A stretch of DNA of 64,000 nt from Amycolatopsis sp. NBC_01488. Its GTDB lineage: Bacteria; Actinomycetota; Actinomycetes; Mycobacteriales; Pseudonocardiaceae. The position numbers were made by a program, and so were the translations under genes. This document shows positions 18,805 to 27,741 of this stretch, piece after piece. Numbering within the stretch: the stretch's first letter is position 1; each line of letters opens with the position of its first letter. The notes below the pieces were generated by a model. The model was not told where the DNA came from. It saw only the letters and a list, made by a program, of their open reading frames with translations, and made no database searches. Where the stretch lies: positions 2,174,001 to 2,238,000 of the forward strand of contig NZ_CP109434.1 of the NCBI RefSeq assembly GCF_036227105.1, given 5' to 3'.

Positions 18805-19715
18805 CCGCGGACGAAGCGCGCCACGTGCTCGGCCAGCTCCTCGCCCGCGTCCTCCTGCAGGAAGTGCCCGGCTCCCGCGATCACCGGGTGCTCCACCCCC
18901 TGCGCACCCTTCATCGAGCGCCGCAGGATCGGGGCCATCCCGCCGGTGATCGGGTCGCCGTCGGAGAACGCCACCAGGAACGGGATCTCCAGGTCCGTCA
19001 ACGTCTTCCAGGCCGCCCGGTTCGCCTCGGACGCCGGGTCGTCCGGGCGGTAGGGCACCAGTCCCGGCATCGCGCGCGGGGCCGCCTTGTACATCTCGTT
19101 CGGGAACGGCGCGTCGTAGGCCGCGCGCACGTCCTCGGACAACGTCGAGCGGCATCCCGACTGCACGAACCGCGCCACGTCCAGGATCGGCGCCTTCTGG
19201 ACGGCCTCGCGGAACGAGTGCCACACCGGCGGCATGTCGATGTCGCCGGTGGGCAGGCCCGTGTTGGCCGCCACCACCCGGGAGAAGCGCGAGGGGTTCT
19301 CCGCCACCAGCCGCAGCCCGATCAGGCCGCCCCAGTCCTGGCCGACCAGCGTGACGTCCCGCAGGTCGAGCGCGTCGAACGCGAACCCGCGCATCCACTC
19401 GACGTGACGCGCGTACGTGTGGTCCGCCAGGTCGCCCGGCTTGTCCGACCGCCCAAACCCGACCAGGTCCGGCGCGATCGCACGCAGCCCGGCCGACGCC
19501 AGCACCGGCAGCATCTTGCGGTAGAGGAACGACCAGCTCGGCTCGCCGTGCAGCAGCAGCACGGGCCGGCCGTCGGCGGGGCCGGCCTCGACGTAGCCGA
19601 CTCTGATCACACCGCCGTGGGGGTCGTCGAGCTCGGCGTACTTCGGCTCGAAGGGGAAGTCGGGCAGGTCCGTGAACCGGTCGTCCGGTGTCCTCAGGAG
19701 GCGCACGAACCCCAC
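18801..19715 (-). CDS. haloalkane dehalogenase-type alpha/beta hydrolase
   Basis: 304 aa. HGEPSWSFLYRK gives the HGEPxW motif of haloalkane dehalogenases, the nucleophile is Asp127 in LVGQDWGG (Asp rather than Ser), and the catalytic His lies in AGAGHFLQED. These enzymes hydrolyse carbon-halogen bonds; the physiological substrate here is unknown. Length fits subfamily I. GTG start. It is read convergently with the XRE gene and is not clearly in an operon with the DUF350 group on its other side. Confidence 0.87.
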   Translation of the reverse strand: MGFVRLLRTPDDRFTDLPDFPFEPKYAELDDPHGGVIRVGYVEAGPADGRPVLLLHGEPSWSFLYRKMLPVLASAGLRAIAPDLVGFGRSDKPGDLADHTYARHVEWMRGFAFDALDLRDVTLVGQDWGGLIGLRLVAENPSRFSRVVAANTGLPTGDIDMPPVWHSFREAVQKAPILDVARFVQSGCRSTLSEDVRAAYDAPFPNEMYKAAPRAMPGLVPYRPDDPASEANRAAWKTLTDLEIPFLVAFSDGDPITGGMAPILRRSMKGAQGVEHPVIAGAGHFLQEDAGEELAEHVARFVRG

Positions 19716-19745
19716 GCTAGTGCGAACGGCTCAGCGTGGCCACGC

Positions 19746-20198
19746 TCAGGAGATGCCGACCGCGATCACGAGGCCCAGCGCGACGTGCGCGGCCGCGACC
19801 ACGACGCTGGCGGGCTCGAACTTCTCGCTCTCGATCATCGTGCCGACGTCGATCCGGGTCGCCCATTCGAGCAGCCGCACCGCGATGACCTGGACGGCGA
19901 TCCCGAGCAGGCCGTAGACCAGCGAGGTGATCAGGCCCCCGGTCAGGTCGCTGGCCGAGTTGAAGATCGCCACCACGATGATGAACGACATCGCGAGCAG
20001 CCCGGACGCGGTGATGATCACGGCGTTCGGCAGGCCCGCGTGCACCAGCTTCGACAGCTTGCCCGGCGTGGTCCAGTCGATCGCGTAGAAGCCGGCGAAC
20101 ATCAGCAGCAGGCCGACGACGCCGTACAGCAGGATCGCGCCGATCCCCCGCACGAGGTCGGAGCCGAACGTGTCGGACAGCGCAAGGGTCGTGTTCAC
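19746..20198 (-). CDS. DUF350 four-helix membrane protein
   Basis: 150 aa, GTG start behind GGGAG. Four membrane helices (residues ~18-42, ~57-82, ~87-110 and ~128-149) with the DUF350 core pattern (YAIDWTTPGKL, NAVIITASGLLAMSFIIVVAI). YjfL of E. coli is the known relative. It is the third gene of a leftward operon with an ATP-grasp enzyme and a DUF1190-like protein, an arrangement that mirrors E. coli yjfM-yjfC-yjfL. The role is unknown; a membrane scaffold or transport partner for the modified product is inferred from context. Confidence 0.85.
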   Translation of the reverse strand: MNTTLALSDTFGSDLVRGIGAILLYGVVGLLLMFAGFYAIDWTTPGKLSKLVHAGLPNAVIITASGLLAMSFIIVVAIFNSASDLTGGLITSLVYGLLGIAVQVIAVRLLEWATRIDVGTMIESEKFEPASVVVAAAHVALGLVIAVGIS

Positions 20199-20242
20199 GA
20201 ATTGTCTCCCAGGAGAAAGGGCTGATCAGCGACGGTGTTGTA

Positions 20243-21409
20243 TCACGCTTCGGGGATGCGGTGGGGGACGAATGCGGCACCGTCGTCGGTGACCAGGCCG
20301 CCGGTCTCCCGGATGCCCAGGCCGGCCGAGCTGTCCCCGACGATCCACGCGCCGAGCGCCGGCCGGTAGCCGTCGAACTCGGGCAGCGGGTCGAACGCCT
20401 GGTAGACGAAGCCTTCGGCGCCGTAGACGCCGTCGGTCTGGGTCTCGTAGCCGGGCGCGACGATCTGGACGTTCGCGCCCTCACGGCCGAGCTTCGGCTT
20501 GCGGACGTACTCGGTGAGCAGGCCGGGGTCGTCGGCGAACGCGGGCAGCAGGTTCGGGTGGCCGGGGTAGTTCTCCCACAGGATCGCCAGCAGCGTCTTG
20601 TTGGAGAGGATCATCTTCCAGAGCGGCTCGATCCACAGCGTCCGCGGCAGCGACTCGACGGCGTGGCGGCCGAACTCCTCGTCGACCACCCACTCCCACG
20701 GGTACAGCTTCAGCACGGTTGCCATCTGCTGCTCTTCGAGGTCGACGAACCGCTTGAGCACCGGGTCCCAGCCGATCTCCTCGATCGCCAGCCCCACCGT
20801 GTCCAGTCCGGCTTCGGCGGCGGTCTCCTGCAGGTACGCCGTGGTGACGTTGTCCTCGCCGGACGGGTCGGCCGCCGACCAGGTGAAGTGCAGTTCGTTC
20901 GACGGCAGCTTGTCCTGGAGCTGTGTCCAACGCTCGACGAGCTTCTCGTGGATCGAGTTCCACTGATCGTCGTCCGGGAAGACGTCGGTCTTCCAGTGCC
21001 ACTGCAGCAGCGACGCCTCCAGCAGCGTGGTCGGCGTGTCCGCGTTGTACTCGAGCAGCTTCGCCGGCGACTTGCCGTCGTAGCGCAGGTCGAACCGGCC
21101 GTAGACGTGCGGGTCCTGCCGCTTCCACGACTCGGCGATGTGCGGCCAGACCCACTCGGGGATGCCGAAGCGCTGGTAGCCCTCGGTCGTCACGACGTTG
21201 TCGACGGCTTCGAGGCACATCGAGTGGAGCAGCTCGACGTCGGCCTCGAGGCTGAGGACCTCGTCCATGTCGAAGACGTAGTGCACGGACTCGTCCCAGT
21301 ACGGCCGCACCCGGCCGCTGCTGTCGCGGGCCGGCGTGCCGTAGACGAGTCCCTGCTCCTCGACGATCCGCTGCCAGTCGCGCCGCGGCTCACGCCGGTC
21401 CCGGTACAC
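20243..21409 (-). CDS. glutathionylspermidine synthase-like ATP-grasp ligase (YjfC/YgiC type)
   Basis: 388 aa. GTG start directly after the upstream stop, with GGGG in the end of that gene as binding site. The glutathionylspermidine synthase C-terminal ATP-grasp domain spans nearly the whole protein: YDGKSPAKLLEYNADTPTTLLEASLLQW near residue 110-140, ILWENYPGHPNLLPAF, YVRKPKLGREGANV and the terminal AWIVGDSSAGLGIRE loop. No CHAP amidase domain is present, unlike true GspS, so this is the stand-alone ligase type. Family knowledge predicts ATP-dependent amide bond formation. The substrate is unknown; the Gly/Ser-rich neighbour is a candidate. Confidence 0.88.
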   Translation of the reverse strand: MYRDRREPRRDWQRIVEEQGLVYGTPARDSSGRVRPYWDESVHYVFDMDEVLSLEADVELLHSMCLEAVDNVVTTEGYQRFGIPEWVWPHIAESWKRQDPHVYGRFDLRYDGKSPAKLLEYNADTPTTLLEASLLQWHWKTDVFPDDDQWNSIHEKLVERWTQLQDKLPSNELHFTWSAADPSGEDNVTTAYLQETAAEAGLDTVGLAIEEIGWDPVLKRFVDLEEQQMATVLKLYPWEWVVDEEFGRHAVESLPRTLWIEPLWKMILSNKTLLAILWENYPGHPNLLPAFADDPGLLTEYVRKPKLGREGANVQIVAPGYETQTDGVYGAEGFVYQAFDPLPEFDGYRPALGAWIVGDSSAGLGIRETGGLVTDDGAAFVPHRIPEA

Positions 21410-22021
21410 CTACGATCCCCCGCTCTTGCCGCTGCTGCCGGTACCCCCGGTGCTGCCGCTCTTCCCGCTGATGCCGAAGCCGCCGCGCTGGACGGACTTG
21501 CCGGACTTCGTGTTGACGCTGGTGCGCGACGAAGGCGCGTCGTACGAGCCACCGGAGACGCGCTGGCCGATCGTGCCGGTGCCGCCGTAGTTGTAGCGGT
21601 AGCTGTTGTAGCCGCCGCCCGGGATCGGCAGGAACAGGAAGCCACCGCTGTGGTAGCCGCCGTGGCTGCTCACGTAGGAGTCGTCGCAGTAGTCGTCGTT
21701 CTGGACGACGCCGTTCGAGTCGGTGCAGACCGCGGTCACCTCGCCGGCCGGCTTGGCGACCGTGTAGAACGTCGCGACCAAGCCGACGAGCCCGACCGTG
21801 ACGCCGCTGCCGATGAGGATCTTGCGCCGGGTCGCGGCCTTGGCGTCCGCTTGGCGCGCCAGCTCTTCGTCACGCTCTTCCTGCGCCAGTGCCTGCTGGC
21901 GGGCGCGCTGCTCGGCGAGCGAGGGCTGCTTCGGCTGCGTGTTCGAGTCCTGGAACCTCATCGAACCGCGCTTCGGCGGCTCCGGGGGCGGCTGGTCCCC
22001 AGTGTTGCTGTCCTGCGTCAT
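21410..22021 (-). CDS. DUF1190/YgiB-like membrane protein with Gly/Ser/Tyr-rich tail
   Basis: 203 aa from MTQDSNTG, with GGAG six bases upstream. A charged Gln-rich N-terminus carries a helical stretch (SLAEQRARQQALAQEERDEELARQ), then one membrane helix (~95-117: KILIGSGVTVGLVGLVATFYT), then an outer part with two cysteines (VCTDSNGVVQNDDYCDD) and a low-complexity GGYHSGG...GGYNSYRYNYGGTG tail ending SGKSGGS. The Cys pair and Gly/Tyr tail resemble YgiB/YjfM (DUF1190), though similarity is judged by eye. Its stop abuts the ATP-grasp start, so the pair is coupled; it is the likely ligase substrate by context. Confidence 0.72.
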   Translation of the reverse strand: MTQDSNTGDQPPPEPPKRGSMRFQDSNTQPKQPSLAEQRARQQALAQEERDEELARQADAKAATRRKILIGSGVTVGLVGLVATFYTVAKPAGEVTAVCTDSNGVVQNDDYCDDSYVSSHGGYHSGGFLFLPIPGGGYNSYRYNYGGTGTIGQRVSGGSYDAPSSRTSVNTKSGKSVQRGGFGISGKSGSTGGTGSSGKSGGS

Positions 22022-22116
22022 GTGCGCTCCGTAATCCCGGCCCACCACGAAACCGTCACCCACCCTAACCACCCGGATCGCGCACGTCGCGCGCGGCGCG
22101 GGCATCATGGACTGCG

Positions 22117-23142
22117 ATGTCTCCCAGCGCCGATCGGTTCCCCACCGCCACGCAGACGCTGCGCACCCGCGTCGTGATGGGCGGGATCTTCGCGGGCGCG
22201 CTCATCGCGCTCGCTCTCAGCGTCCTGTTCTCCGGCAGCGGCGGCTTCGCCGGCGGCGCCGGCGGCGGAGCGGGTAAGCTCTCGGCGCAGGCCGAAGAGG
22301 CCTTCCACTCCCCGCCGGGCTCCTGCCTGACCTGGGACAACCCGGACGCCAGCGACGCGCGCAAGGTGGCCTGCACCCAGCCACACCTGTTCGAGGTGAC
22401 CACGCTCGTCGACATCGGCGCCCAGTTCCCGGCGGGCGCGCCGGTGCCGTCGCTGGAGCAGTGGCAGCAGATCGCGCAGCAGAAGTGCACCGCCGACGTG
22501 AAGCCGTACCTCGGCCACAACCTCGACCCGTACGGCAAGCTCTCCACGAACCTGCTGCGCCCGACGCCGTCGCAGTGGGACGACGGCGACCGCCAGCTGC
22601 GGTGCGGCCTGCAGTGGGCCGGGCCCGGCGGCCGGCTGCTGCCGACCACCGGACCGGCCAAGACGCAGGACCAGTCGCTCGTCTTCGAGCCGGGTACCTG
22701 CCTCGCGTTGCAGGGCAAGGGCGTCGGCGACCCGGTCGACTGCGCGAAGCCGCACTCCTACGAGATCATCGCGACCCTCGATCTCAAGTCGAAGTTCAAG
22801 GACGCCTACCCGTCGCAGGACGACCAGAAGGCCTGGCTCGACACCGAGTGCACCAAGCAGGCGGCGAACTACACGGACGGCGCCGACCTGAACGCGAAGA
22901 AGCTGATCCTGACCTGGGACCTGCGGGAGCAGGAGAGCTGGGACGCCGGATCGACCAAGGTCAACTGCAAGGTCGCGGCGATCCTGCCGGACAAGAGCGG
23001 CCTGCAGGCGGTGACCGGCAGCCTCAAGGCCGCGCCCGGCGGCCCCGACGGCGGTCAGCCCGACGGCGGCCAGCCCCAGGACGGGGGCGGCGGTCCGGCC
23101 ACGTCGAGCTCCGCCCCGCCGTCGACGAAGGCCGCCGGCTGA
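22117..23142 (+). CDS. septum formation family membrane protein (Rv3835-like)
   Basis: 341 aa. One N-terminal membrane helix (residues ~19-41), a Gly/Ala linker, then two copies of the septum-formation domain, each with paired Cys (GSCLTWD...KVACTQPHLFEVT and GTCLALQ...VDCAKPHSYEIIA), and a Pro/Gly/Gln-rich tail. The outer domains face the cell wall. The family name reflects predicted involvement in division. It overlaps the zincin gene by one base (TGATG) and, from memory, matches M. tuberculosis Rv3835-Rv3836 in order. Confidence 0.83.
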   Translation: MSPSADRFPTATQTLRTRVVMGGIFAGALIALALSVLFSGSGGFAGGAGGGAGKLSAQAEEAFHSPPGSCLTWDNPDASDARKVACTQPHLFEVTTLVDIGAQFPAGAPVPSLEQWQQIAQQKCTADVKPYLGHNLDPYGKLSTNLLRPTPSQWDDGDRQLRCGLQWAGPGGRLLPTTGPAKTQDQSLVFEPGTCLALQGKGVGDPVDCAKPHSYEIIATLDLKSKFKDAYPSQDDQKAWLDTECTKQAANYTDGADLNAKKLILTWDLREQESWDAGSTKVNCKVAAILPDKSGLQAVTGSLKAAPGGPDGGQPDGGQPQDGGGGPATSSSAPPSTKAAG

Positions 23143-23492
23143 TGCCCGTCGAGATGAGCCGGGAGCGGTTCGAGGAGCTGGTCTCGGACGCCCTCGACGA
23201 GGTGCCCGCCGAGTTCGCGCGGGCGATGGACAACGTCGTCGTGCTCGTCGAGGAGTTCAACGACGAGGCGCCGAACATCCTCGGGCTCTACCACGGGATC
23301 GCGCTGACCGAGCGGACGTCGTCCTACGGCGGGGTGCTGCCCGACCGGATCTCGATCTACCGGCAGCCGATCCTCGCCATGTGCGAAGACGAGGACGAGG
23401 TCGTCGAGGAGGTCCTGATCACCGTCGTGCACGAGCTGGGCCACCACTTCGGCATCGACGACGCCCGGCTGCACGAGCTCGGCTGGGGCTGA
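23142..23492 (+). CDS. zincin-like metallopeptidase family protein (Rv3836-like)
   Basis: 116 aa. ATG overlapping the previous stop. A compact zincin with HExxH in VVHELGHHFGI near residue 97 and a typical N-terminal SRERFEELVSDALDEVP; the third ligand is expected in the following helix. Members of this small family (Zincin_1, PF06262 type) are widespread in actinomycetes beside the septum-formation gene. The proteolytic activity and substrate are unproven. Confidence 0.88.
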   Translation: MPVEMSRERFEELVSDALDEVPAEFARAMDNVVVLVEEFNDEAPNILGLYHGIALTERTSSYGGVLPDRISIYRQPILAMCEDEDEVVEEVLITVVHELGHHFGIDDARLHELGWG

Positions 23493-23594
23493 CCTCTCAC
23501 TAGTAGTGACAACGTGACCGCCACCGGCTGACCACGCGCTTATCCTGTTACCCGAAGTCATGGGGCGACTGCGATACGTGCCTTGGGGGGCCGG

Positions 23595-24839
23595 ATGGAC
23601 AAGACCCGAAGACTCACGTGGCTGCTGACGTCGAGCGCCGCCTCGCACCTCGGCGACGGCATCGGCAAGGTGGCCCTGCCCCTGCTGGCGACGACGCTGA
23701 CCCACGATCCCGTGCTGATCGCCGGGCTGTCCGCCACCCAGTTCCTGCCGTGGCTGCTGTTCGCCGCCGTCGCCGGCGCGCTAGTCGACCGGATCGACCG
23801 GCGGCGCGCGATGATCGTCGCGAACACCGCCCGCGCCGTCGCGGTCGGCACCCTCGCCGTGCTCGTCGCCACCGGCGGGATGACGATCTGGCTGGTCTAC
23901 CTCACCGCCCTGGTCATCGGGACCGCCGAGACGATCGCGGACAGCGCGGCCAACGCCCTGATCCCGGCGGTCGTCGGCGACGGCTCGCTCGACGCGGCCA
24001 ACAGCAAGCTGCAGGCGTGCGAGATCGTCGGCCAGACGTTCCTCGGCGGCCCGATCGGCAGCATGGCCTTCGCGCTCTTCGCCGCCTTCCCGTTCATCCT
24101 CAACTCCGCGGGCTTCGCGATCGCGGCCGCGGTGCTGCTCGGGCTCGCCGGCACCTACCGCGCGCGGGGCGAAGTCCGCGAGCCCACCCGGCTGCGCACC
24201 GAGCTGGCCGACGGCCTGCGCTGGCTGCGCGGGAACGCGCTGCTCCTGCGGCTGGTCGTCATCGCCGGGCTGCTCAGCCTGGTCAGCGAGCTCGCGCAGG
24301 CACAGCTCGTGCTGTACGCGCTCGACGACCTCCACCTGTCTGACGCGGCGTTCGGGTTCTTCGCGTTCGTCGGCGGGATCGGCGGCCTGCTGGGCGCGGG
24401 CGTCGCGCCGCGGCTCGTGCGCGCGGCCGGGCGGCGCGCGGTCGTCGTCGGCGGGATCCTCGGCTGCGGTGCCGGGTTCGGCGGGATGGGCCTGGTCCGC
24501 TCGCCGGTCGCGGGCGCCGCCCTGTTCGGCCTGTTCGCGGCCGCGGTGGTCGCGGTGAACGTCGTGCTCGCGACCGCGCGGCACACGCTGGTGCCCGGCG
24601 AGCTGCTCGGCCGGGTGCTCGGGGTGTGGCGCACGGTCGTCTGGGGCGCGATCCCGCTCGGCGCACTGCTCGGCGGGGTCCTGACCGAGGCGCTCGGCAC
24701 GGCGGCGCGGACGTTCGCCGCGTCCGGACTGGTGATGCTGGTGATCGCCGCGTTCGCGTCGGTCGCGCTGCGGCGCACCCCGCTCGATGACGAATCGGAC
24801 TCAGCCGTGGCACTACAGCACCAGGATCCGGGTTTGTGA
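23595..24839 (+). CDS. MFS transporter
   Basis: 414 aa, ATG with a run of G just upstream (a TTG four codons earlier is possible). About 12 hydrophobic segments; signature DRIDRRRAMIVAN between helices 2 and 3 and GIGKVALPLLATTLTHDP at the start. It belongs to the EntS/drug-efflux-like MFS_3 group. Substrate unknown. It separates the zincin gene from the phosphatase/pheA pair that lie adjacent in mycobacteria, so it is probably a later insertion in a conserved block. Confidence 0.85.
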   Translation: MDKTRRLTWLLTSSAASHLGDGIGKVALPLLATTLTHDPVLIAGLSATQFLPWLLFAAVAGALVDRIDRRRAMIVANTARAVAVGTLAVLVATGGMTIWLVYLTALVIGTAETIADSAANALIPAVVGDGSLDAANSKLQACEIVGQTFLGGPIGSMAFALFAAFPFILNSAGFAIAAAVLLGLAGTYRARGEVREPTRLRTELADGLRWLRGNALLLRLVVIAGLLSLVSELAQAQLVLYALDDLHLSDAAFGFFAFVGGIGGLLGAGVAPRLVRAAGRRAVVVGGILGCGAGFGGMGLVRSPVAGAALFGLFAAAVVAVNVVLATARHTLVPGELLGRVLGVWRTVVWGAIPLGALLGGVLTEALGTAARTFAASGLVMLVIAAFASVALRRTPLDDESDSAVALQHQDPGL

Positions 24840-24877
24840 GCTGAAATGTCTCAGCACCCAGGTGGTGGGAGGCGGCT

Positions 24878-25360
24878 ATGCACACCGTGGACCACGGCAC
24901 CGGCACCGACGCCGGGCCCGACTTCGACGAGCCTCCGGGCGAGGCGGAGGAAGTCAAGCCGGCTCCGCCGCCATCACGCCGGCTGCTGGTGCTGTGCGCG
25001 GTCGCCGGGTTCGTGCTGGGCGGGGGCGTGCTCGGCCTGTTGTGGGGCCTGTCCGGCGTGCACGCGGGCGCGCTCGACGACGCGCTGGCCGCGTGCCAGG
25101 CCCTCGACCGCGTCGGCGAGCTGCCGGACACGAGCCGGGACGCGCAGCCGTCGCTGACGCCCGGCCTCACGCCCGAACGGCTGCACCGGATGACGGCGGC
25201 GCGCGAGCTGTCCGCGGCCGCCGCCCAGGTCAACGCGAACTACCAGCCGCTGGCCGACCACATCGACGGAGTCAGCCGCATGGTGCTCAGCCTGCACTTC
25301 AACGACATCTCCGGCCAGCGGCACCTGGTGCAGGCTCAGGAAATCTGCGCCCGGATCTGA
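24878..25360 (+). CDS. single-pass membrane protein of unknown function
   Basis: 160 aa, GGGAGG ribosome-binding site. An acidic/proline-rich cytoplasmic N-terminus (~32 residues) is followed by one membrane helix (~34-60: LLVLCAVAGFVLGGGVLGLLWGL) and a ~95-residue outer domain, mostly helical, with two Cys (LAACQALDRV and QEICARI) that could form a disulfide. No family recognised. It converges on the DUF4232 lipoprotein gene with a four-base gap. Confidence 0.75.
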   Translation: MHTVDHGTGTDAGPDFDEPPGEAEEVKPAPPPSRRLLVLCAVAGFVLGGGVLGLLWGLSGVHAGALDDALAACQALDRVGELPDTSRDAQPSLTPGLTPERLHRMTAARELSAAAAQVNANYQPLADHIDGVSRMVLSLHFNDISGQRHLVQAQEICARI

Positions 25361-25364
25361 TGAG

Positions 25365-26006
25365 TCAGGACGTGTGGACCGTCTTCACCGAAAGCTGGTT
25401 GCCCGGGATCTTGGTGCTGGCGCAGCCCGTGCCCGTCGACGGCACGAAGTTCGACGCCGTCTCCTGCGGCAGGTAGATGCGCAGGCCCTTCACCGCCGTC
25501 GGCTGGCAGGTGCCCGGGTCGAAGTTCTGCACGTTGACGAACTGGATGTCGGCGACCGCGGTCTGGCCCGGGTTCAGCTTGACCGCGTTGCCCTTGGTGC
25601 CTTCGCGGAACGCGTCCTTGCCGACCTGGTGCCCGTCGTTGCCCGCCACGTAGGAGACGCCGGGGAAGCCCTGGATCTCGCACGGCTTGGAGCTGGAGTT
25701 CTTGATGAGCAGCGGCCGGTACACCGAGCCCGCGCCGGCGTCGCCCTGGCCGAGCGACAGCGTGACGTCGCCGGCCTTGCAGAGGCCGTTGTCCGCGGGC
25801 TGGGCGGTCGGCGACGTGGCCGGCGTCGAGCTGCTCGGGCTCGACGCGGCCGTGGTGGCGGTCGTCGAGGTGGGCGACGCCGTGGTCGACGGCGTCGAGC
25901 TGCTCGCCGCGTTCGTGGTCCCGCCGCTCCCGCAGGCGGAAAGCGCGAGAACGCCGGCCGAAGCCGCGACGATCGGGAACAGCCGTGAAAGCTTCGTCCG
26001 AACCAT
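25365..26006 (-). CDS. DUF4232 lipoprotein
   Basis: 213 aa, GGGAGG eight bases before ATG. Signal peptide with lipobox LSAC (Cys ~25), then a ~45-residue Ser/Thr/Pro stalk and a C-terminal beta-rich DUF4232 domain (~75-213: LSLGQGDAGAGSVYRPLLIKN, CEIQGFPGVSYV, LNPGQTAVADIQFVN) with conserved cysteine pairs. It is surface anchored; function unknown. Common in multiple copies in actinomycetes. Confidence 0.85.
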   Translation of the reverse strand: MVRTKLSRLFPIVAASAGVLALSACGSGGTTNAASSSTPSTTASPTSTTATTAASSPSSSTPATSPTAQPADNGLCKAGDVTLSLGQGDAGAGSVYRPLLIKNSSSKPCEIQGFPGVSYVAGNDGHQVGKDAFREGTKGNAVKLNPGQTAVADIQFVNVQNFDPGTCQPTAVKGLRIYLPQETASNFVPSTGTGCASTKIPGNQLSVKTVHTS

Positions 26007-26128
26007 GTCAATCGCCTCCCTGGTGTGGTGCTACTGGGTAGACGTACGGATCTGCGGCAGGTTGGTTCGACCCGTTAATTCCCCACTAAACGTGTCTCAA
26101 ACGTGACGGGATCACACTTTCGTGACGA

Positions 26129-26746
26129 TCAGAGCGGCGTGTCAACCCAGGTGAGGCAGTGCCACCGGCCTTCCGGACGGGCGTCCAGCTCGACCAGGCC
26201 GGTGTTCGGGATCAACGCCGCGTTCGCGGTGTCGGCGTGGACGTTCGGCGCCAGCCACTCGGCGGACAGCCGGATCGCGCCACCGTGGCTGACCAGCGCG
26301 ATCACGCCGTCCGGGTCGGCCTGCTCGTGCTTGGCGCGCAGCCGGCCGACGGCGTCGAGCATCCGGGTGCGCACGCTCGTGCCGCTCTCGCCGCCGGGCA
26401 GCGACGGCGTCAGCTCACCGAGCGTCCACCGCCGCACCACCGCCATGTACGTCCGGATCGACTCGTGGTCGGTCGCCCCTTCCAGATCACCCGCGACGAC
26501 CTCGTGGACGCCGTCGACGACCTGGACGTCGAGGGAGAACCGCGCGGCGAGCGGCGCCGCCGTCTGCTGGGCGCGGGTCGCCCGCGACGCGTAGACCCCG
26601 ACGATCGGCTCCCCTTCCAGCCGGAACGCGAGGTCCTCGGCCTGCGTGCGGCCGAGTTCCGTGAGCGGCGGGCCGGGCAGCGCGGTGTCGAGCGCGCCGC
26701 GGACGTTCCCTTCGGTCTGGCCGTGGCGGATGAGCAGCAGCCTCAC
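26129..26746 (-). CDS. histidine phosphatase family protein (Rv3837c-like)
   Basis: 205 aa. The GTG start overlaps the pheA stop (GTGA) with GGGGG upstream. The catalytic LIRHGQTEGN motif sits at residues ~5-14 and the second catalytic His is in ALVSHGGAIR. Often named phosphoglycerate mutase, but the short form with GAL/DTALPGPPLTELG suggests a broad phosphatase of the CobC/GpmB type. Co-translation with pheA is conserved in mycobacteria. Confidence 0.9.
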   Translation of the reverse strand: MRLLLIRHGQTEGNVRGALDTALPGPPLTELGRTQAEDLAFRLEGEPIVGVYASRATRAQQTAAPLAARFSLDVQVVDGVHEVVAGDLEGATDHESIRTYMAVVRRWTLGELTPSLPGGESGTSVRTRMLDAVGRLRAKHEQADPDGVIALVSHGGAIRLSAEWLAPNVHADTANAALIPNTGLVELDARPEGRWHCLTWVDTPL

Positions 26747-27651
26747 GCCTGGTCCCCCTTGCGGACCGCGTCGGCCCACACGGCGGCGTCAACGAAGTCT
26801 TCATTGCCGTAGCCGGGCTCGATCGTGGTGCGCGTGCCGTCGGCCCGCGGGTGCGAGCCGAGGAACCGCAGGTTGCGGCAGTGCCGGCGCAACGCCGTCA
26901 GCGCGTCGAGGATCCGCGGCTCGGCCACGTGCCCCTCGAAGTCGATGAAGAAGCGGTATTCGCCGAAGTTGCTGCGCGTCGGGCGGGCGTCGAGCCGGGT
27001 GAGGTTGATCCCGCGGTCGGCCAGCGCGGTGAGCAGCTCGGCGAGCGTGCCGGTGCGGTTCACGGCCGCCGCGACCACCGACGTCCGGTCGGCACCCGTC
27101 GGCTCCGGCAGCTCACCCGGCGGCCGGACCAGCAGGAACCGCGTCGCCGCGTCGCTGACGTCGGCGACCTCGGTGGCCAGCACCTCGAGGTCGTAGTGCT
27201 CGACGGCGACCGGCGCGCACACCGCGGCGTCGAACTGGCCCTCCAGCACGCCGACCGCGGCCGCCGACGTCGACGACGACGCCACCGGGTTCGCGTCCGG
27301 CAGGTTCGCCTCCAGCCACTCGCGGACCTGCGCGAGCGCGTGCGGGTGGCTGGCGACGGTCTTGATGTCGCCCCCGCCGCGGCGGGTCAGCACGCTGAAG
27401 TGGATGGGCAGGATGGCTTCGGCGACGGCGACCAGCGGGGTCGACTCGCTGAACGCGTCGAGTGTCGTGGGCACCACGCCCTCGACCGAGTTCTCGATGG
27501 GGACGCACGCGGCGTCGGCCTCGCCCTCGCGGACGGCCGTCATCGCCAGCCGGACGGTCTCGACCGGAAACAGCTCTTCGCCGCCGGCGAGGACCCGCGC
27601 GGCCTGTTCGGTGAAGGTCCCCTGGGGGCCGAAGTATGCGATCCGTGACAC
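26743..27651 (-). CDS. pheA: prephenate dehydratase
   Basis: 302 aa, monofunctional. An N-terminal PDT domain (residues 1-~185: IAYFGPQGTFTEQAA, CVPIENSVEGVV, and TRF in DAATRFLLVRP) is followed by an ACT domain (~195-275) in which the usual ESRP is LDARP, the site for phenylalanine feedback. It converts prephenate to phenylpyruvate. A TAGCCT box six bases before the GTG indicates a leaderless message. Rv3838c is the mycobacterial counterpart. Confidence 0.95.
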   Translation of the reverse strand: MSRIAYFGPQGTFTEQAARVLAGGEELFPVETVRLAMTAVREGEADAACVPIENSVEGVVPTTLDAFSESTPLVAVAEAILPIHFSVLTRRGGGDIKTVASHPHALAQVREWLEANLPDANPVASSSTSAAAVGVLEGQFDAAVCAPVAVEHYDLEVLATEVADVSDAATRFLLVRPPGELPEPTGADRTSVVAAAVNRTGTLAELLTALADRGINLTRLDARPTRSNFGEYRFFIDFEGHVAEPRILDALTALRRHCRNLRFLGSHPRADGTRTTIEPGYGNEDFVDAAVWADAVRKGDQA

Positions 27652-27657
27652 ATCCCC

Positions 27658-27663
27658 AGGCTA
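27658..27663 (-). promoter_or_regulatory. -10 box of leaderless pheA promoter
   Basis: On the minus strand TAGCCT ends six bases before the pheA GTG; there is no ribosome-binding site between. Confidence 0.55.
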
Positions 27664-27741
27664 CGGGGGTGGCGACTTTCACTCGGACAGCCGGTACCAG
27701 AACCGGTTACGCCCGGTGGCATTTTTTGCGATGCTAGGGAC

